64,000 nucleotides of DNA from Poteriospumella lacustris (GCA_008000375.1 SMOI01000146.1:1-64000); one strand, 5' to 3'. Counted from the stretch's first letter, positions 1 through 11,049 are shown. Numbers and translations are program-made. Notes: generated by a model not told the origin, from the letters alone.

Positions 1-3000
1 GCTGGAAAACGTGAAGGACAAGGGTCGTATACATTTACAAACAATTCTCAGTATGTTGGAGGCTTCAAAGACAATGTCAAACATGGCTTTGGAACATACC
101 GTTACCATAGTGGTGCCATTTACGAAGGCAATTGGGATGGTGGTGAAATGCATGGTCAAGGAAAGTACACCTTTGCGTCTGGCGATGTATATGAGGGCAC
201 CTATGAGAAAGGCGTCATTCATGGCGATGGCAAATACACGTACTCGACAGGCGAAGTTATTGAAGGAAAGTTCTTGAACGGCAAACTCGCGGAAGGAACA
301 CGACGAGGACCGATGTTGACGAATTTGCCTCCCATTGTGGAGAAAAATGAGACCTCGGGCAAAGAAGAAAGCAAATTACCATTGGACAGCAATTCGGAAA
401 TCAATGAACCGTTGAAAAAGTTCACTCCTATTGATTTGTCGACGGTGCATCAGTCGGGTACCGATGAAAACAAGGCTTTCATGCAGGGTACTCCTCGTAA
501 AATCATTGCCGAAGAAGTGTCGTACGAGGGTGACTATGATGACCATGGCGTGAAAAATGGCCAAGGAAACGTCTTGTACAAGAATGGTGACACGTACCAA
601 GGTGGATGGCAAGATAACATGAAGCATGGTATTGGCAAATATGTGTTCCATGATACAGGGGATGTCTATGAAGGTCATTTTGCCTTTGGTCGATTTCATG
701 GTGCTGGTCAGTATACCTTTGGGGCAGGTGGGAAATATGTGGGTAATTTTGACAAAGGGGTTCGGTCAGGAGCCGGAACATTCATTTACCCATCGCAGAG
801 TCGATACGAAGGTGACTTTGTTCATGACTTATGCCATGGCACCGGAAAATTCTTCGCACCACCGGTTCCAGGTGAGGAAACAGAACCGAAATTGTTGTAT
901 TTCGGTCCTTGGTCTATGGGATGCACGCATGCTACTGATCCGAATGAAGTATCTACGGCGTTATCAGCCGAGTTGTTGAAGGAAGCTATGCCTATCACTG
1001 CTCTTACCCAACCCATCAATGACGTGGGCTATACGGGTGAATTCAATGCCAAAGGTGAAAAGGAAGGGGAAGGTACCATGCGGTATAAAAACGGTGACAT
1101 TTACACGGGTATGTGGGCATCAAACTTGAAACATGGTTATGGACGATACATTTACGTCAATGGGGATGTCTATACTGGTGAATTTCAACGTGGAAAACGT
1201 CATGGACATGGATCGTATCATTATGCCAATGGAGACATCTTTGAAGGTGAATATGTACAAGGTGTACGTGATGGACCAGGTTCTTATCATTACAAAGACG
1301 GGTCTACCTATATGGGTGATTTCAAGAACGATGAAATGCATGGACAAGGCTTTTACCGTTATGCCAATGGTTCTTCCTACTACGGTGGTTGGAAACATGG
1401 CCATGCGTCCGGTGTTGGTAAATTCCAACATCAGGAAGGGCATGTCTTTGAAGGTGAATTCAAGGACGGCAAGATCTCTGGTCACGGAAAACTCTTCGAT
1501 CCCCAGGGTAGCGTTATTTCGGGTGATTTCTCGGAAGCAACGTTTTTCGATGAAAACAGTGTCCTCGGTGGTGGTAGTGGTGGCGTTGGGGGAGACAGTG
1601 TGATTCCAGGATCCGTCGCGGAAGGTGGCAGTAAAGAAGCACCGTTGATTGTCAAAATGGCGTCACGTATGGCGAATACGCTGCACGGAGAGGATGAAAT
1701 TGGGTATGAAGGTGAACGTAATGCGCAGGGAGAAAAACATGGCAAAGGAACCTATCGGTATACCAATGGCGATGTCTACAGTGGTGATTGGGTATCCGAC
1801 AAGAAGCATGGCATTGGTTCGTATATTTATAGCAATGGCGATCGTTACGAAGGTAGCTTCGTCAACAACATGAAGAGCGGTCCGGGTACTTACCACTACT
1901 CGAACGGTGAAATCTACGTCGGTGAGTATCAACAAGGCATGCGATGGGGACATGGACGGTACCAATATGCGTCAGGTGCGATCTATGATGGTCAATTCCA
2001 AAAAGATCGCAAGCATGGCTTTGGTACGTTGCACACCGCCACCGGCGAAGTGTACTCGGGGGAATGGAAGAAAGATCGTCCGCATGGGAAAGGCGAATAC
2101 CGCAATGCTCAAACGAATGAATTGATTGTGGCGGGAACTTTCCACAAGGGCAAACTCGTCGAAGATCCCTCGAAAATCAAAGAAGCGGCCACCAACGGCG
2201 GTGAAAATGCGAATGCAAATATTGGTTACGATGGGGACAAGAATGCCCGTGGGGAGAAACACGGTCGTGGTACCATGCGGTATCCCAATGGCGACATTTA
2301 CGAAGGTCAATGGATGCGGAACAAGAAGCACGGCTTTGGTAAATACACCTATTATGCGAATGGAGATGTCTACGAAGGTCAATATGCCGATGGTGTGAAG
2401 CATGGCCATGGACGGTACCAGTATGCCAACGGTGAATCATACGACGGTGAATATTTCCAAGGGCGCATGCAAGGACAAGGCACATTTATCTATTTGGATG
2501 GCTCTCTCTACGAAGGCGAGTTCTTAGCCGATTTGAAACACGGTGAAGGTTGTTATTACTATTCATCGGGGGCAATTTACAGTGGACACTGGGCGATGAA
2601 TAAGCATCATGGGCACGGTGTGTATGTCTTTTCATCTGGGGACCAATACACGGGTGACTTTTGTGACGGCAGTATGCAAGGCGTGGGCAAGTATTGGTAT
2701 GCCAATGGGGATTATTACGATGGTGATTTCTTTCAAAATCTTCCCCATGGACAAGGCACATTGATTTGTGTGGATGTTGACAAGGACGCGCAAGGTGTCA
2801 ATGGTGCCCCCGTGGTTTCATCGGTCAATCGACCCGCCAAAGAAGCGATTACGGTCCTCCCATCACCACATACTGCGGCCAGTAACCATGCAAGTCCGGT
2901 CGTTATTGAAGTGGTTCAAAAAGGAACCATTCCTACGCGATTATCGCCTCTGGATTCGACACATCCTACGCCACCGAAGATCAAATCCAAGTACAGCGGT

Positions 3001-4299
3001 GCCTTTGATCGTGGAATGATGCATGGTCAAGGTGTGTATCATTACCACAATGGTGATCGTTACGAAGGTGAACATCAACACGACGTCATTGAAGGTCGCG
3101 GTACGTATTACTATGCGAATGGTGATGTCTATGCGGGGCATTTCCATCGGGAATTGAAGCATGGACAGGGCAAGTATACCTATGCGAATGGGGATATCTA
3201 CGAGGGCGATTACGTTCATGGCTTACGACAAGGCCAAGGAAAGTTCGTTTACCAATCGTTAGCGATGGAATACGTGGGTCAATTCCATGTGGATCAACCG
3301 CACGGTCAAGGAGTAATGCGTTACATGAGCGATAAGGATGGTCGTGAACGGTATGAAGGCGAATACCAATACGGACAACGTCATGGGCGTGGTATGTACT
3401 ATTATGCCAGTGGCGCGAAGTACGAAGGTGAATGGAAAGATGGCAAGCAACATGGTCCAGGCGTGTATTCGTATGTGAATGGTTCCGTCTATGAAGGTGG
3501 CTTTGAAAATGGACAAAAGCATGGTTTTGGTGTGATGAAGTATCATACTGGCGAAGTCTACCGCGGTGAACATCGACAGAATGTGATGCATGGGCAAGGT
3601 AGCTACACCTATCGTACCGGTGCTGAATATGTGGGTGAATTTGCGTACGGTATGATGGAAGGACGCGGCAAGTTCACGTTCCGGAATGGGTCCGTGTATG
3701 AAGGTGAATTCCAGCAAGACAAGCGACATGGGCATGGTACGATGCGGTTTGCGTATGCGGATCCTGCGGGTAAAGGTGCGGGCAGTGATGTGAAGTTGAT
3801 GCTGGAAAGTCATGATCGTGAAACGACACCGCAAGGAGGCAACAGTCATTCAGCGAGTACCGAACAAAAGTCGGACGGGGACGCGACGAATGCAGCGAAT
3901 AAGCCAGTGGGCAACGTGTACACCGGACAATGGGAACAGGGACTCATGCATGGACAAGGGAAATTGGTTTTCCAACGAGGAGCAGTCTACGAAGGAGACT
4001 TTGTGCAAGGCGTGATGCATGGGAAAGGTCGCTTTGTCTTGACCAAAGGCGATGTCTACGAAGGAGACTTTGTCGATGGCAAAGAACATGGCCAAGGAAC
4101 GTATTTCTATGCGAATGGTGCTCGTTATGAAGGTACTTTCCAACATGGGCTGATGCATGGCAAGGGCAAAGTCATTCATCGTCACGGCGATATTTACGAA
4201 GGTGAATTTGTCAATGATGTACGTCATGGCCCAGGCATTTTCTACAGTCGCAATGGATTCAGTCGATCCGAGACTTGGGAAGATGGCAAGAAGGTATAA
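1..4299 (+). CDS. Giant MORN-repeat protein, 5'-partial
   Basis: The frame is open from base 1 to the TAA at 4297-4299, giving 1,432 visible residues. The true start lies upstream of the window. Almost the whole protein is MORN repeats of the form YxGxFxxGxxHGxGxYxYxNGD, several dozen in all. They fall into blocks that reopen with a similar header (hG-Y-x-G-x-x-N/D-x-x-G-x-K-x-G-x-G) near visible residues 173, 342, 567 and 741. Low-complexity linkers separate the blocks, for example around residues 505-560 and 920-995. MORN arrays are generally membrane-proximal or cytoskeletal scaffolds and often occur in ciliary and basal-body proteins. That role is inferred here. No catalytic domain or intron is visible. 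The next gene lies 1.2 kb downstream on the same strand. Confidence 0.93.
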   Translation, partial: AGKREGQGSYTFTNNSQYVGGFKDNVKHGFGTYRYHSGAIYEGNWDGGEMHGQGKYTFASGDVYEGTYEKGVIHGDGKYTYSTGEVIEGKFLNGKLAEGTRRGPMLTNLPPIVEKNETSGKEESKLPLDSNSEINEPLKKFTPIDLSTVHQSGTDENKAFMQGTPRKIIAEEVSYEGDYDDHGVKNGQGNVLYKNGDTYQGGWQDNMKHGIGKYVFHDTGDVYEGHFAFGRFHGAGQYTFGAGGKYVGNFDKGVRSGAGTFIYPSQSRYEGDFVHDLCHGTGKFFAPPVPGEETEPKLLYFGPWSMGCTHATDPNEVSTALSAELLKEAMPITALTQPINDVGYTGEFNAKGEKEGEGTMRYKNGDIYTGMWASNLKHGYGRYIYVNGDVYTGEFQRGKRHGHGSYHYANGDIFEGEYVQGVRDGPGSYHYKDGSTYMGDFKNDEMHGQGFYRYANGSSYYGGWKHGHASGVGKFQHQEGHVFEGEFKDGKISGHGKLFDPQGSVISGDFSEATFFDENSVLGGGSGGVGGDSVIPGSVAEGGSKEAPLIVKMASRMANTLHGEDEIGYEGERNAQGEKHGKGTYRYTNGDVYSGDWVSDKKHGIGSYIYSNGDRYEGSFVNNMKSGPGTYHYSNGEIYVGEYQQGMRWGHGRYQYASGAIYDGQFQKDRKHGFGTLHTATGEVYSGEWKKDRPHGKGEYRNAQTNELIVAGTFHKGKLVEDPSKIKEAATNGGENANANIGYDGDKNARGEKHGRGTMRYPNGDIYEGQWMRNKKHGFGKYTYYANGDVYEGQYADGVKHGHGRYQYANGESYDGEYFQGRMQGQGTFIYLDGSLYEGEFLADLKHGEGCYYYSSGAIYSGHWAMNKHHGHGVYVFSSGDQYTGDFCDGSMQGVGKYWYANGDYYDGDFFQNLPHGQGTLICVDVDKDAQGVNGAPVVSSVNRPAKEAITVLPSPHTAASNHASPVVIEVVQKGTIPTRLSPLDSTHPTPPKIKSKYSGAFDRGMMHGQGVYHYHNGDRYEGEHQHDVIEGRGTYYYANGDVYAGHFHRELKHGQGKYTYANGDIYEGDYVHGLRQGQGKFVYQSLAMEYVGQFHVDQPHGQGVMRYMSDKDGRERYEGEYQYGQRHGRGMYYYASGAKYEGEWKDGKQHGPGVYSYVNGSVYEGGFENGQKHGFGVMKYHTGEVYRGEHRQNVMHGQGSYTYRTGAEYVGEFAYGMMEGRGKFTFRNGSVYEGEFQQDKRHGHGTMRFAYADPAGKGAGSDVKLMLESHDRETTPQGGNSHSASTEQKSDGDATNAANKPVGNVYTGQWEQGLMHGQGKLVFQRGAVYEGDFVQGVMHGKGRFVLTKGDVYEGDFVDGKEHGQGTYFYANGARYEGTFQHGLMHGKGKVIHRHGDIYEGEFVNDVRHGPGIFYSRNGFSRSETWEDGKKV

Positions 4300-5461
4300 T
4301 AGACTAAAGGAAGACTCCCAACTGTCATGTCCACTCCATTCCGTGTACTGTACACAACCTCTATAGCAGATTAGCCTCGTTACTTCGTCGTTGTCGTCGT
4401 CGTTGTCGTGTGTTGTTCACTTCTTCGTTTTATATCTTTCGGTGTTCGTCGGCTACCTACCCTCCTCGCACCCCCAGCGTTCCTCTGATGTTGGACCTTT
4501 GATTTGAAACTGTTTGTTTGCGTGTTCACACCTTCTCTCTGTCTCTCTCTTTCTTTTCCCTTATTCCTTTGGTTTTTGGGTTCTGGGTGTTGGTGGCAGA
4601 AAGAAGCCTCCATTTGAAGGTGGACAAATGTCGCTGGTTGATGCGAAGTTCTTCCCAGTGGACGAACGTGGCCGGTATTTCGCTGCCTTATACATATGTT
4701 TTTCATCGTTTCTCCATCATTCTCACTTGCGTTACAAAAACAAAAACCTGCGGTGACGCGCATTACTGCGTATTTCCGCACCTCGAAGCTACCAGACGTC
4801 TCCTCAAATTAATCTGTATTCTGTGTGCGCCTCGACCGTTTTATTGCCCTGTTTGCACTTGCGCATGTTAATCCCGTTGGAAAGGAATGGGGATTTCACG
4901 CTGCCTCAATGTCAACCCGTTCCAGAAAGAAATTCTCCCCAATAAACATCAACGCGCGACATAAGATTTCCTCTGCTCAGTTTGTACTCTTTCGGTTTTT
5001 TCCCCACCACTGCTGTAGATATATATCCCCCGTCCCTCGCTTGACGTTCAGGTACATTGGTAACCAAATTAAACTTTTCATCTCTTCAAATTAACTCTCA
5101 ACAATAGCATGATTAAGAATGACAGCAGCAAGCGTATAGTTGATGGATAGAAAAAAGTAAAGAGTGAACTTGTTTAGGAAAAAAATTGTGAGGCACGTAT
5201 ACATCGACCGTTACAGATTTGGCTGTGATAAGAAGAATGATGATGACGACGACGAGCCAGTTTAGATGTCATCTTCTTTTCCCGCCGGATCATCGGACCC
5301 CTCGAAAAGGAAAATAATCCTGCAAACAGCTTATGGCTCAGTTCTATCATAACTATTCCCAGTAGCAGTGGTAATATTTCCCAGAGGAGATAGCAGTGAA
5401 TTGTTTCTTTCCTCATCATTGCTTACGTTCCGAACCTTGGATTTTTATTGGCAACGGAAGG
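4300..5461. other. Intergenic region between MORN giant and acyl-AMP ligase
   Basis: I see no gene in these 1.16 kb. The first part is pyrimidine-rich on the plus strand (TCGTCG and CTCTCT runs at 4385-4560), as expected for the 3' flank of the MORN gene. An AATAAA lies at 4942-4947. A GATGATGACGAC-type stretch sits at 5237-5255, about 210 bp before the next start codon. It resembles a motif found in other promoters of this window. Confidence 0.6.
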
Positions 5462-8394
5462 ATGAGCGATTACGAAGCAGTTCTGCAAAGACTAACTCGA
5501 TGGGTGGAAGAACAGCCTGATAAAAAAGTATGGACCTTCTTGGATGATCGGGGTGAATTCGTTGAGGATTATTCGTATCAGGTGAGAAAGTATCGCCTAT
5601 CTTGTCGGGCACGACGGTAGATCGTTGTCGATGTTAATTGGCTGCAAATCTTACTTAGGAACTGCAAGCGGCGACGGATCACCTAGCCGAATATTTGACA
5701 AGCCCACACGTCCCATTGAAGCGGGGAGATCGTGTGCTCTTGGTATTCTTTCCTGGGTTGGATTTCACGGCATCGTTGATTGCCTGCTTCAAAGCCGGAC
5801 TGATCGCCGTACCAGTGTTTCCTCCAGATCCGAGAAAATTGAAGAAAGATTTGCATCATTTTGTCAGCATTCAGAAAAGCTGTGATGCAACGGTTGCCCT
5901 GACGAATGCCCAATTCAATTTCGTGAAACGATTGGAAGATATCAAAAATTTCTTCTCGAACATCTCGTGGCCCACGTTGAAATGGATTGAAATCGATGAT
6001 CATTTGAAGAAAGGCAAGCGTAAACAGCCGATTGCCAATACGCAACGAGTATATCCTGGCCCAGAAATTGTGTCTTTCTTGCAATATACCTCTGGATCGA
6101 CCAGTGAGCCCAAGGGTGTCATGATTAGCCATGGGAATTTGGCACACAATTTGACGTTGATTACTACCGATGGCAAGGCGATTCAAAGCTCTGTCTGTGT
6201 GTCTTGGTTACCTCAATATCACGACATGGGTTTGATTGGTAAGTCAGTCGTTGTGTGATTGTCACCGGTGTTGTTCTGATCACATGTGCTGAATGAATGA
6301 ATGAAATGACCATTAGGGACGTATTTGGGCATTCTGTACGCCGGTGGAAAAGGCTATTTCTTGTCCCCGATATCGTTTCTGAAGGATCCCTTGGTGTGGG
6401 TACGAACCTTGTCGAAGTATGGTGGCACGCATTCACCGGTACGTAGCTGTTATTGTTATTGTTATTGTTGTTGTTATTGTTATTGTTATTGTTATTGTTA
6501 TTGTTATTGTTATTGTTATTGTTGCTGTCTTGCACACTCCACGACTTGGTGCTAATGGCTCTGTTCACATGCGATGCAGTCACCCAATTTTGCGTATGCG
6601 CTGGTGGTCCGCAAGTTCAAAGAACAACGCCACGATCCCCGATATCAGCACTTGCAATTGCATACGGCTGTATCGTTGATCAACGCTGCTGAGCCCGTGG
6701 ATTATCGTGCGATTCGTGAGTTTTATGCAACGTTTAGCCCGTTCGGTCTACCGGGCAATTGTGTCCATCCCACGTATGGTTTAGCGGAGCATACCGTATT
6801 CGTTTGTTCGAAAGGTGCTGTGGTGTTGACCGTACGTAAGTCGGCGTTGGAACAAGGGCGTGTCGAAATTGTCCACGAAAGCTTCTTGCGCTATGAGAAC
6901 GGACAAATGGAAGGAGAACGACCTCGTATCGCGGCCGATGGTACCGCCGTAGCGGCTGATCAAGAAGGAGACGAAGATGATGAAGCAGACTATGAAGATC
7001 GTCATGATTTACAACGTGTGGTTGGTTGCGGTTATCCCGGACGTGTCGAAGCGGTCACAGTCAAGATCGTGCATCCCGAACAATACACCGAAATGGAATC
7101 CTTGGCGGTTGGTGAAGTCTGGGTCAACTCCCCATCCAAGGCCTTGGGCTATTGGAATCGTCCGGAGTTGTCGGCGGAGGATTTTCAAGCGGAAATTGTC
7201 TTGCGGGAGGGGCAAGAAGCCATGACGTATCATCAACAACGGTACTTGCGTACGGGTGACATGGGTTTCACGTTCAAAGATGAGCTGTTCATTTGTGGAC
7301 GGTTGAAAGACATGATCATTGTTGGAGGTGCCAATCATTATCCACAAGATATTGAACGTACTGTCGAACAATCCTTGGCCGACTATTTACGTGCGGGATG
7401 TTCGGCGGCCTTTGCCATGACTGCTCATACCCGACATGATCATGCGGATGGGACCACGACGACCACTGCGGATCGTGGGACGGAAGAAGTTGTGTATGTG
7501 GCGGAATTGAAAGAAACGGTGCCTACCCATGGGAAGAAAGATGTCTATGAAACGATTGTTCGTCGTTGTCGGGAAGTGGTGGCGAGTGAACATGGTCTCT
7601 CGTTGCGTACGGTGTGTCTCTTGACACCACGTACGGTACCGAAGACGACATCGGGTAAAATTGCGCGCTCCTGGTGTCGTCGTGGTTTGACGGAAGGTAC
7701 CTTGTCGATTGTGTATCGTTCGGATGCGGATCATGGTCATGGGGGTCATCATCGCCATGCGGCAGCAGAAGATTCATCAGCCTCTGCAGCGTCAGCCACC
7801 GGTACGAATACGAAGCCAGGATACCATCAAGTTCGTCCGGACGACGATGAAGGCATCGCACGAAATAAGCCCACGGGAGGTGGACGTCCAACCGGTCCCG
7901 TATCGATGGGTCCACCATTGTCCGAAAGCGAAGTACGTGCGTTGAGTATCCCGGAGATCAAAACGAAGATTGAAACGGCTTTGTGTGCGGTCTCACAAGC
8001 CTCACCCACCCCGTTGACGGCACCAATCAATCCATCTCAATCCTTGATTGCTTTGGGCTTGGATTCCATGACCATTGTCCAGTTCAAGGGCATCCTCGAG
8101 AATCGTTTCCATTGCTTTGTCTCCGATGAGTTTTTGTTCACGAACATGGCCAATTTGGTGGAATTGTCGATCGCAGTGCAGCATGGACGGCTAACGGATG
8201 AACAAGAACAACGTTGTGAGTCGGCAGGACCTCAAGCATCGTCTTCTCCCCAGGGGAATGCGACAGATCGTCCAGCGGGTGCCCATGGACCTGGTGCCGG
8301 TCGACAAGCTGCCGCCGTGGTGGGTGGTGATTCCGCAAGTCGCCGTCGTGGTGCTCGTCAACCGCTCTGTCCTTGGTTCACGTGCTGTTACTAA
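5462..8394 (+). CDS. Fatty acyl-AMP ligase with C-terminal acyl-carrier domain
   Basis: Predicted exons are 5462-5581, 5659-6238, 6317-6438 and 6580-8394, giving 878 residues. The enzyme should adenylate a fatty acid with ATP and pass it to its own phosphopantetheine arm. The adenylating P-loop (YTSGSTSEPKG) lies near residues 183-193 and is followed by HDMGLIG, YLRTGDMGF and a TTSGKI motif carrying the C-terminal lysine. An acyl-carrier domain follows, with LGLDSM around Ser770 as the pantetheine site. The NFAYAL motif after the third intron is typical of the FAAL subgroup rather than of acyl-CoA synthetases. No ketosynthase, reductase or thioesterase follows, so it probably supplies a separate enzyme. 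The last 70 residues are a low-complexity linker ending CPWFTCCY, whose cysteines could be lipidated (inference). The reading of this C-terminus is the least certain part. Confidence 0.88.
6449..6524. repeat. (TTATTG)n microsatellite in intron 3
   Basis: A near-perfect TTATTG hexamer array fills about half of the 141-nt third intron of the acyl-AMP ligase gene. It reads as poly-Asn, poly-Leu or poly-Tyr/Cys in different frames, so the long frames across it are not genes. Confidence 0.95.
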
Positions 8395-9036
8395 ATATCG
8401 ACGTATGACAGAGTTTATCTCCCCCTCTCTCGCCTTCCACAGCCATCTCTTTCAAACTCGTGTGTCGTGCACGGTTTCACTTAACAACAACCCGACTCCC
8501 CACCGAATGATGAGCAGTTGCCTTTTTCGTAGCGTAGTGTAGCGTAGCAGAGCGTAGCGTAGCAGAGCGCAGCGTACATGCAGCGCCAACGAAGCTCTCC
8601 CTTCCTCTTCCGTCTTCGCTTTCTTTTTCTTAATTTTACGACTTACAATGTTTGTTCTGGTTGGTGGTTGTTGGCGCCCCGTGCTTCAGATTTGCCCTCA
8701 TGGGTCATCCAGCGCCTTGTCATATCGCGCAGGGGGGCGGGGGTGGTTCCTCCACCCACGAATCCATCCACCGCATATTTAGGGTTTATCACTGGATTGT
8801 TGGCTATAGTTGCACTACTTTACTTCAAAATCAAACGTGGAGGACGCCGCTATCGCCAACTCGACAACTTGACTCAACAAACATGTCACATCCACCGCTT
8901 CATTTTGAACTCTGAAACAGTGGCATTATCGCTTTTGAAGAACAAAAGTTAACTGAAGAAGTGTGAAGTGCACATACGGATATTGGTGGATTGGCAACAG
9001 CGTTTGTTTGTCAGGCAATTGGTGTGGGAGAGAACA
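8395..9036. other. Intergenic region and delta-tubulin leader
   Basis: There is no convincing gene. The stretch contains a small GTAGC/AGAGC tandem array at 8529-8577 and T-rich leader sequence. A plus-strand frame at 8578-8952 encodes about 124 residues with one strongly hydrophobic segment followed by a basic cluster. It has no recognisable homology and may be chance. A CAG at 9013-9015 could be the acceptor of a 5' UTR intron. Confidence 0.5.
8529..8577. repeat. Short imperfect tandem repeat GTAGC(G)/AGAGC
   Basis: GTAGC and AGAGC units of about 5 to 10 nt alternate just downstream of the acyl-AMP ligase stop codon. It is a simple-sequence array, with no sign of function. Confidence 0.85.
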
Positions 9037-11049
9037 ATGGCGAACTATGTGATGGTGGCTGCAGGCCAATGCGGCAATCAGTTATGTTACGAATTGATGA
9101 ATCAAATTGATCAACACTTGGCCCCGGATATGTATCAGCACAGTGACGCCGGTCCTTCCGCGTCCTCCTCCAATGCGAAGAACAAGAAATCCCCAGCACA
9201 CAAGATGCCCACAACCAGTTCCGCGCTGATGACCGAGCCCAGCGAAGATCAACAACTGCTCTACGAGGCATTTTTTCGACAGCATAAATCGGTACAAGCA
9301 GGAACCAAGTCATTGGCACGTATTGTCTCCTTGGATACGGAGCCTAAAGTGATTGATGATTGCGTCGTACGTCGTAAGCAAGCCGCGGGCGCCTTGTCCT
9401 CTTCATCACCGAACAGTAAAAAGCAGAAGGCGGCTGCCTTGACCTCCTCAGCAGCCGAAGCCTTCTATCCTCCATGGCAGTACGACACGAAAAGTATCGC
9501 CTTTCGGCACGGTGGGGCGGGTAACAACTGGTCCTTGGGGTACAGTTTAGCACAGGGAGATTTCCTGGACACCATTCTCAATTGCATCCGTCGCCAATTA
9601 GAATTAGCAGATACCACACCGCATTTAGTCTTTTGTCATTCGTTAGCCGGTGGAACGGGCAGTGGCCTAGGCACACGGGTGACAGAATGTGCCGTCGAGG
9701 AGTTTCCCGAGTGTTTGACCACCAACATCGTCGTCGCACCGTATCACTTTGGAGAAGTCGTCGTACAACATTACAATGCCCTGTTATGCTTATCCAAGAT
9801 TCAAGCGTGTTCACAGAGTGTCATTTTACTGGAAAACCAAATGGCACAGGTACTCTGCCAGCAAATGCGGGGCATTGAACGTCCGACGTTGTCCGATCTC
9901 AATTGTGTCCTCGCCAATCATATCACTCCTCTGTTCTTACCTAAAGTAACCTCCCGGTCACCCTTTGCGACGATACGTCACCATTTCAGCGACGATATCA
10001 TCTTCCTCGCGTCGCATCCCGCGTATCGTTTTCTGAACATCAAATTGACCCCGCAGACCTCGAAACAATCCGTCGATTTCACCTTTGATCAATGGCCAGC
10101 ATTGTTTAAAACCATTCAACGTATGCAATTATCGGGTGCATATTCGGAACGAAACATTGTGAGTCATATCAAACGGTTGGGATTGATCCCCGGGACAAGT
10201 TTAGCGAGTATCCACGAGGCCGATGACATGTCTCAGCACACGATCGCGTCGTATGCGTCACCGATTGGTCATGTACGATCACGATCAGGTCCTGGCCCAG
10301 CTGCTGCTGCTGCTGCAAATACTGCATCCGCTTCGATGGCCCATTGGAATGTGTCATCGCCCAGTCAAGAGGCGCTGAAACAAGGCGGTATGATTCGTAG
10401 TTTGGCCTCGGTCATCAGTTGTCACGGGGAATCGGCGTCGTCGTATGTATCCGATTCGTTTCTATCGCAAATGGAACAACAACAACGACAGAAGGGTCGT
10501 TTGCCCGTCGAGGTTCTCTTGTATAGTAGCAGTATCAGTAGTAACACTGGTGGCCATGGTCCAGGACACGGAGGAGGACGTCCGAGCCTCAGTCGAAGTG
10601 GCAGCCGCCATACCCATATGGAAGAGGACTATCGGCATCTGGCGGCGGCTGCTGCTGCGGGAACTCCTGTTTCACCACCCAGTGTGCGACAGAGTACCTC
10701 CAGCAGTCTTCCTACCCATGACACAGCCGCATCCGCAGCCACCGCCTTGCCTCTCTTTGACGAGTACATCGCCGCGCACCATGCATTGGTGGCACAGTCC
10801 GGCATCGATACCCCCATCCACTGCCATCATTCTCGTTTCCTGTTGCATGGTTATCAACGGTCGGTCCATGTCATGGCGAATGATCAATCAATGTTGCCGA
10901 TTCTGCGGCGGGCGACGATGAAGAGTGAGCATATGTTTCGTACCGGAGCCTACGTGCATCAGTACGCGATGTACGGGGTGGACACCGCCGACTTTGTCCA
11001 AGCCTTCTACGACATCGGCTCGGTCATTCAAAACTACGAACAATTGTAA
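9037..11049 (+). CDS. TUBD1: Delta-tubulin with expanded loops
   Basis: One exon encodes 670 residues; delta-tubulins are usually 450-500. ATG 9037 is chosen because the tubulin N-terminus (VMVAAGQCGNQ) begins immediately after it. The GTP-binding signature AGGTGSGLG is at residues 204-212. EPKVIDD (102-108), GAGNNWSLGYS (160-170) and the C-terminal HQYAMYGVD region match delta- rather than alpha-, beta- or gamma-tubulin. Delta-tubulin is needed for the triplet microtubules of centrioles and basal bodies. Three low-complexity insertions explain the extra length: residues about 36-68, about 117-142, and a large Ser/Ala/His-rich one at roughly 400-585. No introns are evident. The last codons and 3' flank are duplicated downstream (see repeats). 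Confidence 0.95.
   Translation: MANYVMVAAGQCGNQLCYELMNQIDQHLAPDMYQHSDAGPSASSSNAKNKKSPAHKMPTTSSALMTEPSEDQQLLYEAFFRQHKSVQAGTKSLARIVSLDTEPKVIDDCVVRRKQAAGALSSSSPNSKKQKAAALTSSAAEAFYPPWQYDTKSIAFRHGGAGNNWSLGYSLAQGDFLDTILNCIRRQLELADTTPHLVFCHSLAGGTGSGLGTRVTECAVEEFPECLTTNIVVAPYHFGEVVVQHYNALLCLSKIQACSQSVILLENQMAQVLCQQMRGIERPTLSDLNCVLANHITPLFLPKVTSRSPFATIRHHFSDDIIFLASHPAYRFLNIKLTPQTSKQSVDFTFDQWPALFKTIQRMQLSGAYSERNIVSHIKRLGLIPGTSLASIHEADDMSQHTIASYASPIGHVRSRSGPGPAAAAAANTASASMAHWNVSSPSQEALKQGGMIRSLASVISCHGESASSYVSDSFLSQMEQQQRQKGRLPVEVLLYSSSISSNTGGHGPGHGGGRPSLSRSGSRHTHMEEDYRHLAAAAAAGTPVSPPSVRQSTSSSLPTHDTAASAATALPLFDEYIAAHHALVAQSGIDTPIHCHHSRFLLHGYQRSVHVMANDQSMLPILRRATMKSEHMFRTGAYVHQYAMYGVDTADFVQAFYDIGSVIQNYEQL

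Noticed and set aside
3259-3849. Minus-strand open frame of 196 codons and similar ones within the MORN gene
   Set aside because: They are antisense shadows of the regular MORN repeat, rich in Ile, Thr and Met from repeated codons.
6449-6524. Possible CRISPR-like or satellite array
   Set aside because: There are no spacers. It is a simple hexamer microsatellite inside an intron.
6164-6692. Overlapping frames with poly-Asn, poly-Leu or Tyr/Cys tracts
   Set aside because: They are produced by the (TTATTG)n microsatellite in an intron of the acyl-AMP ligase gene.
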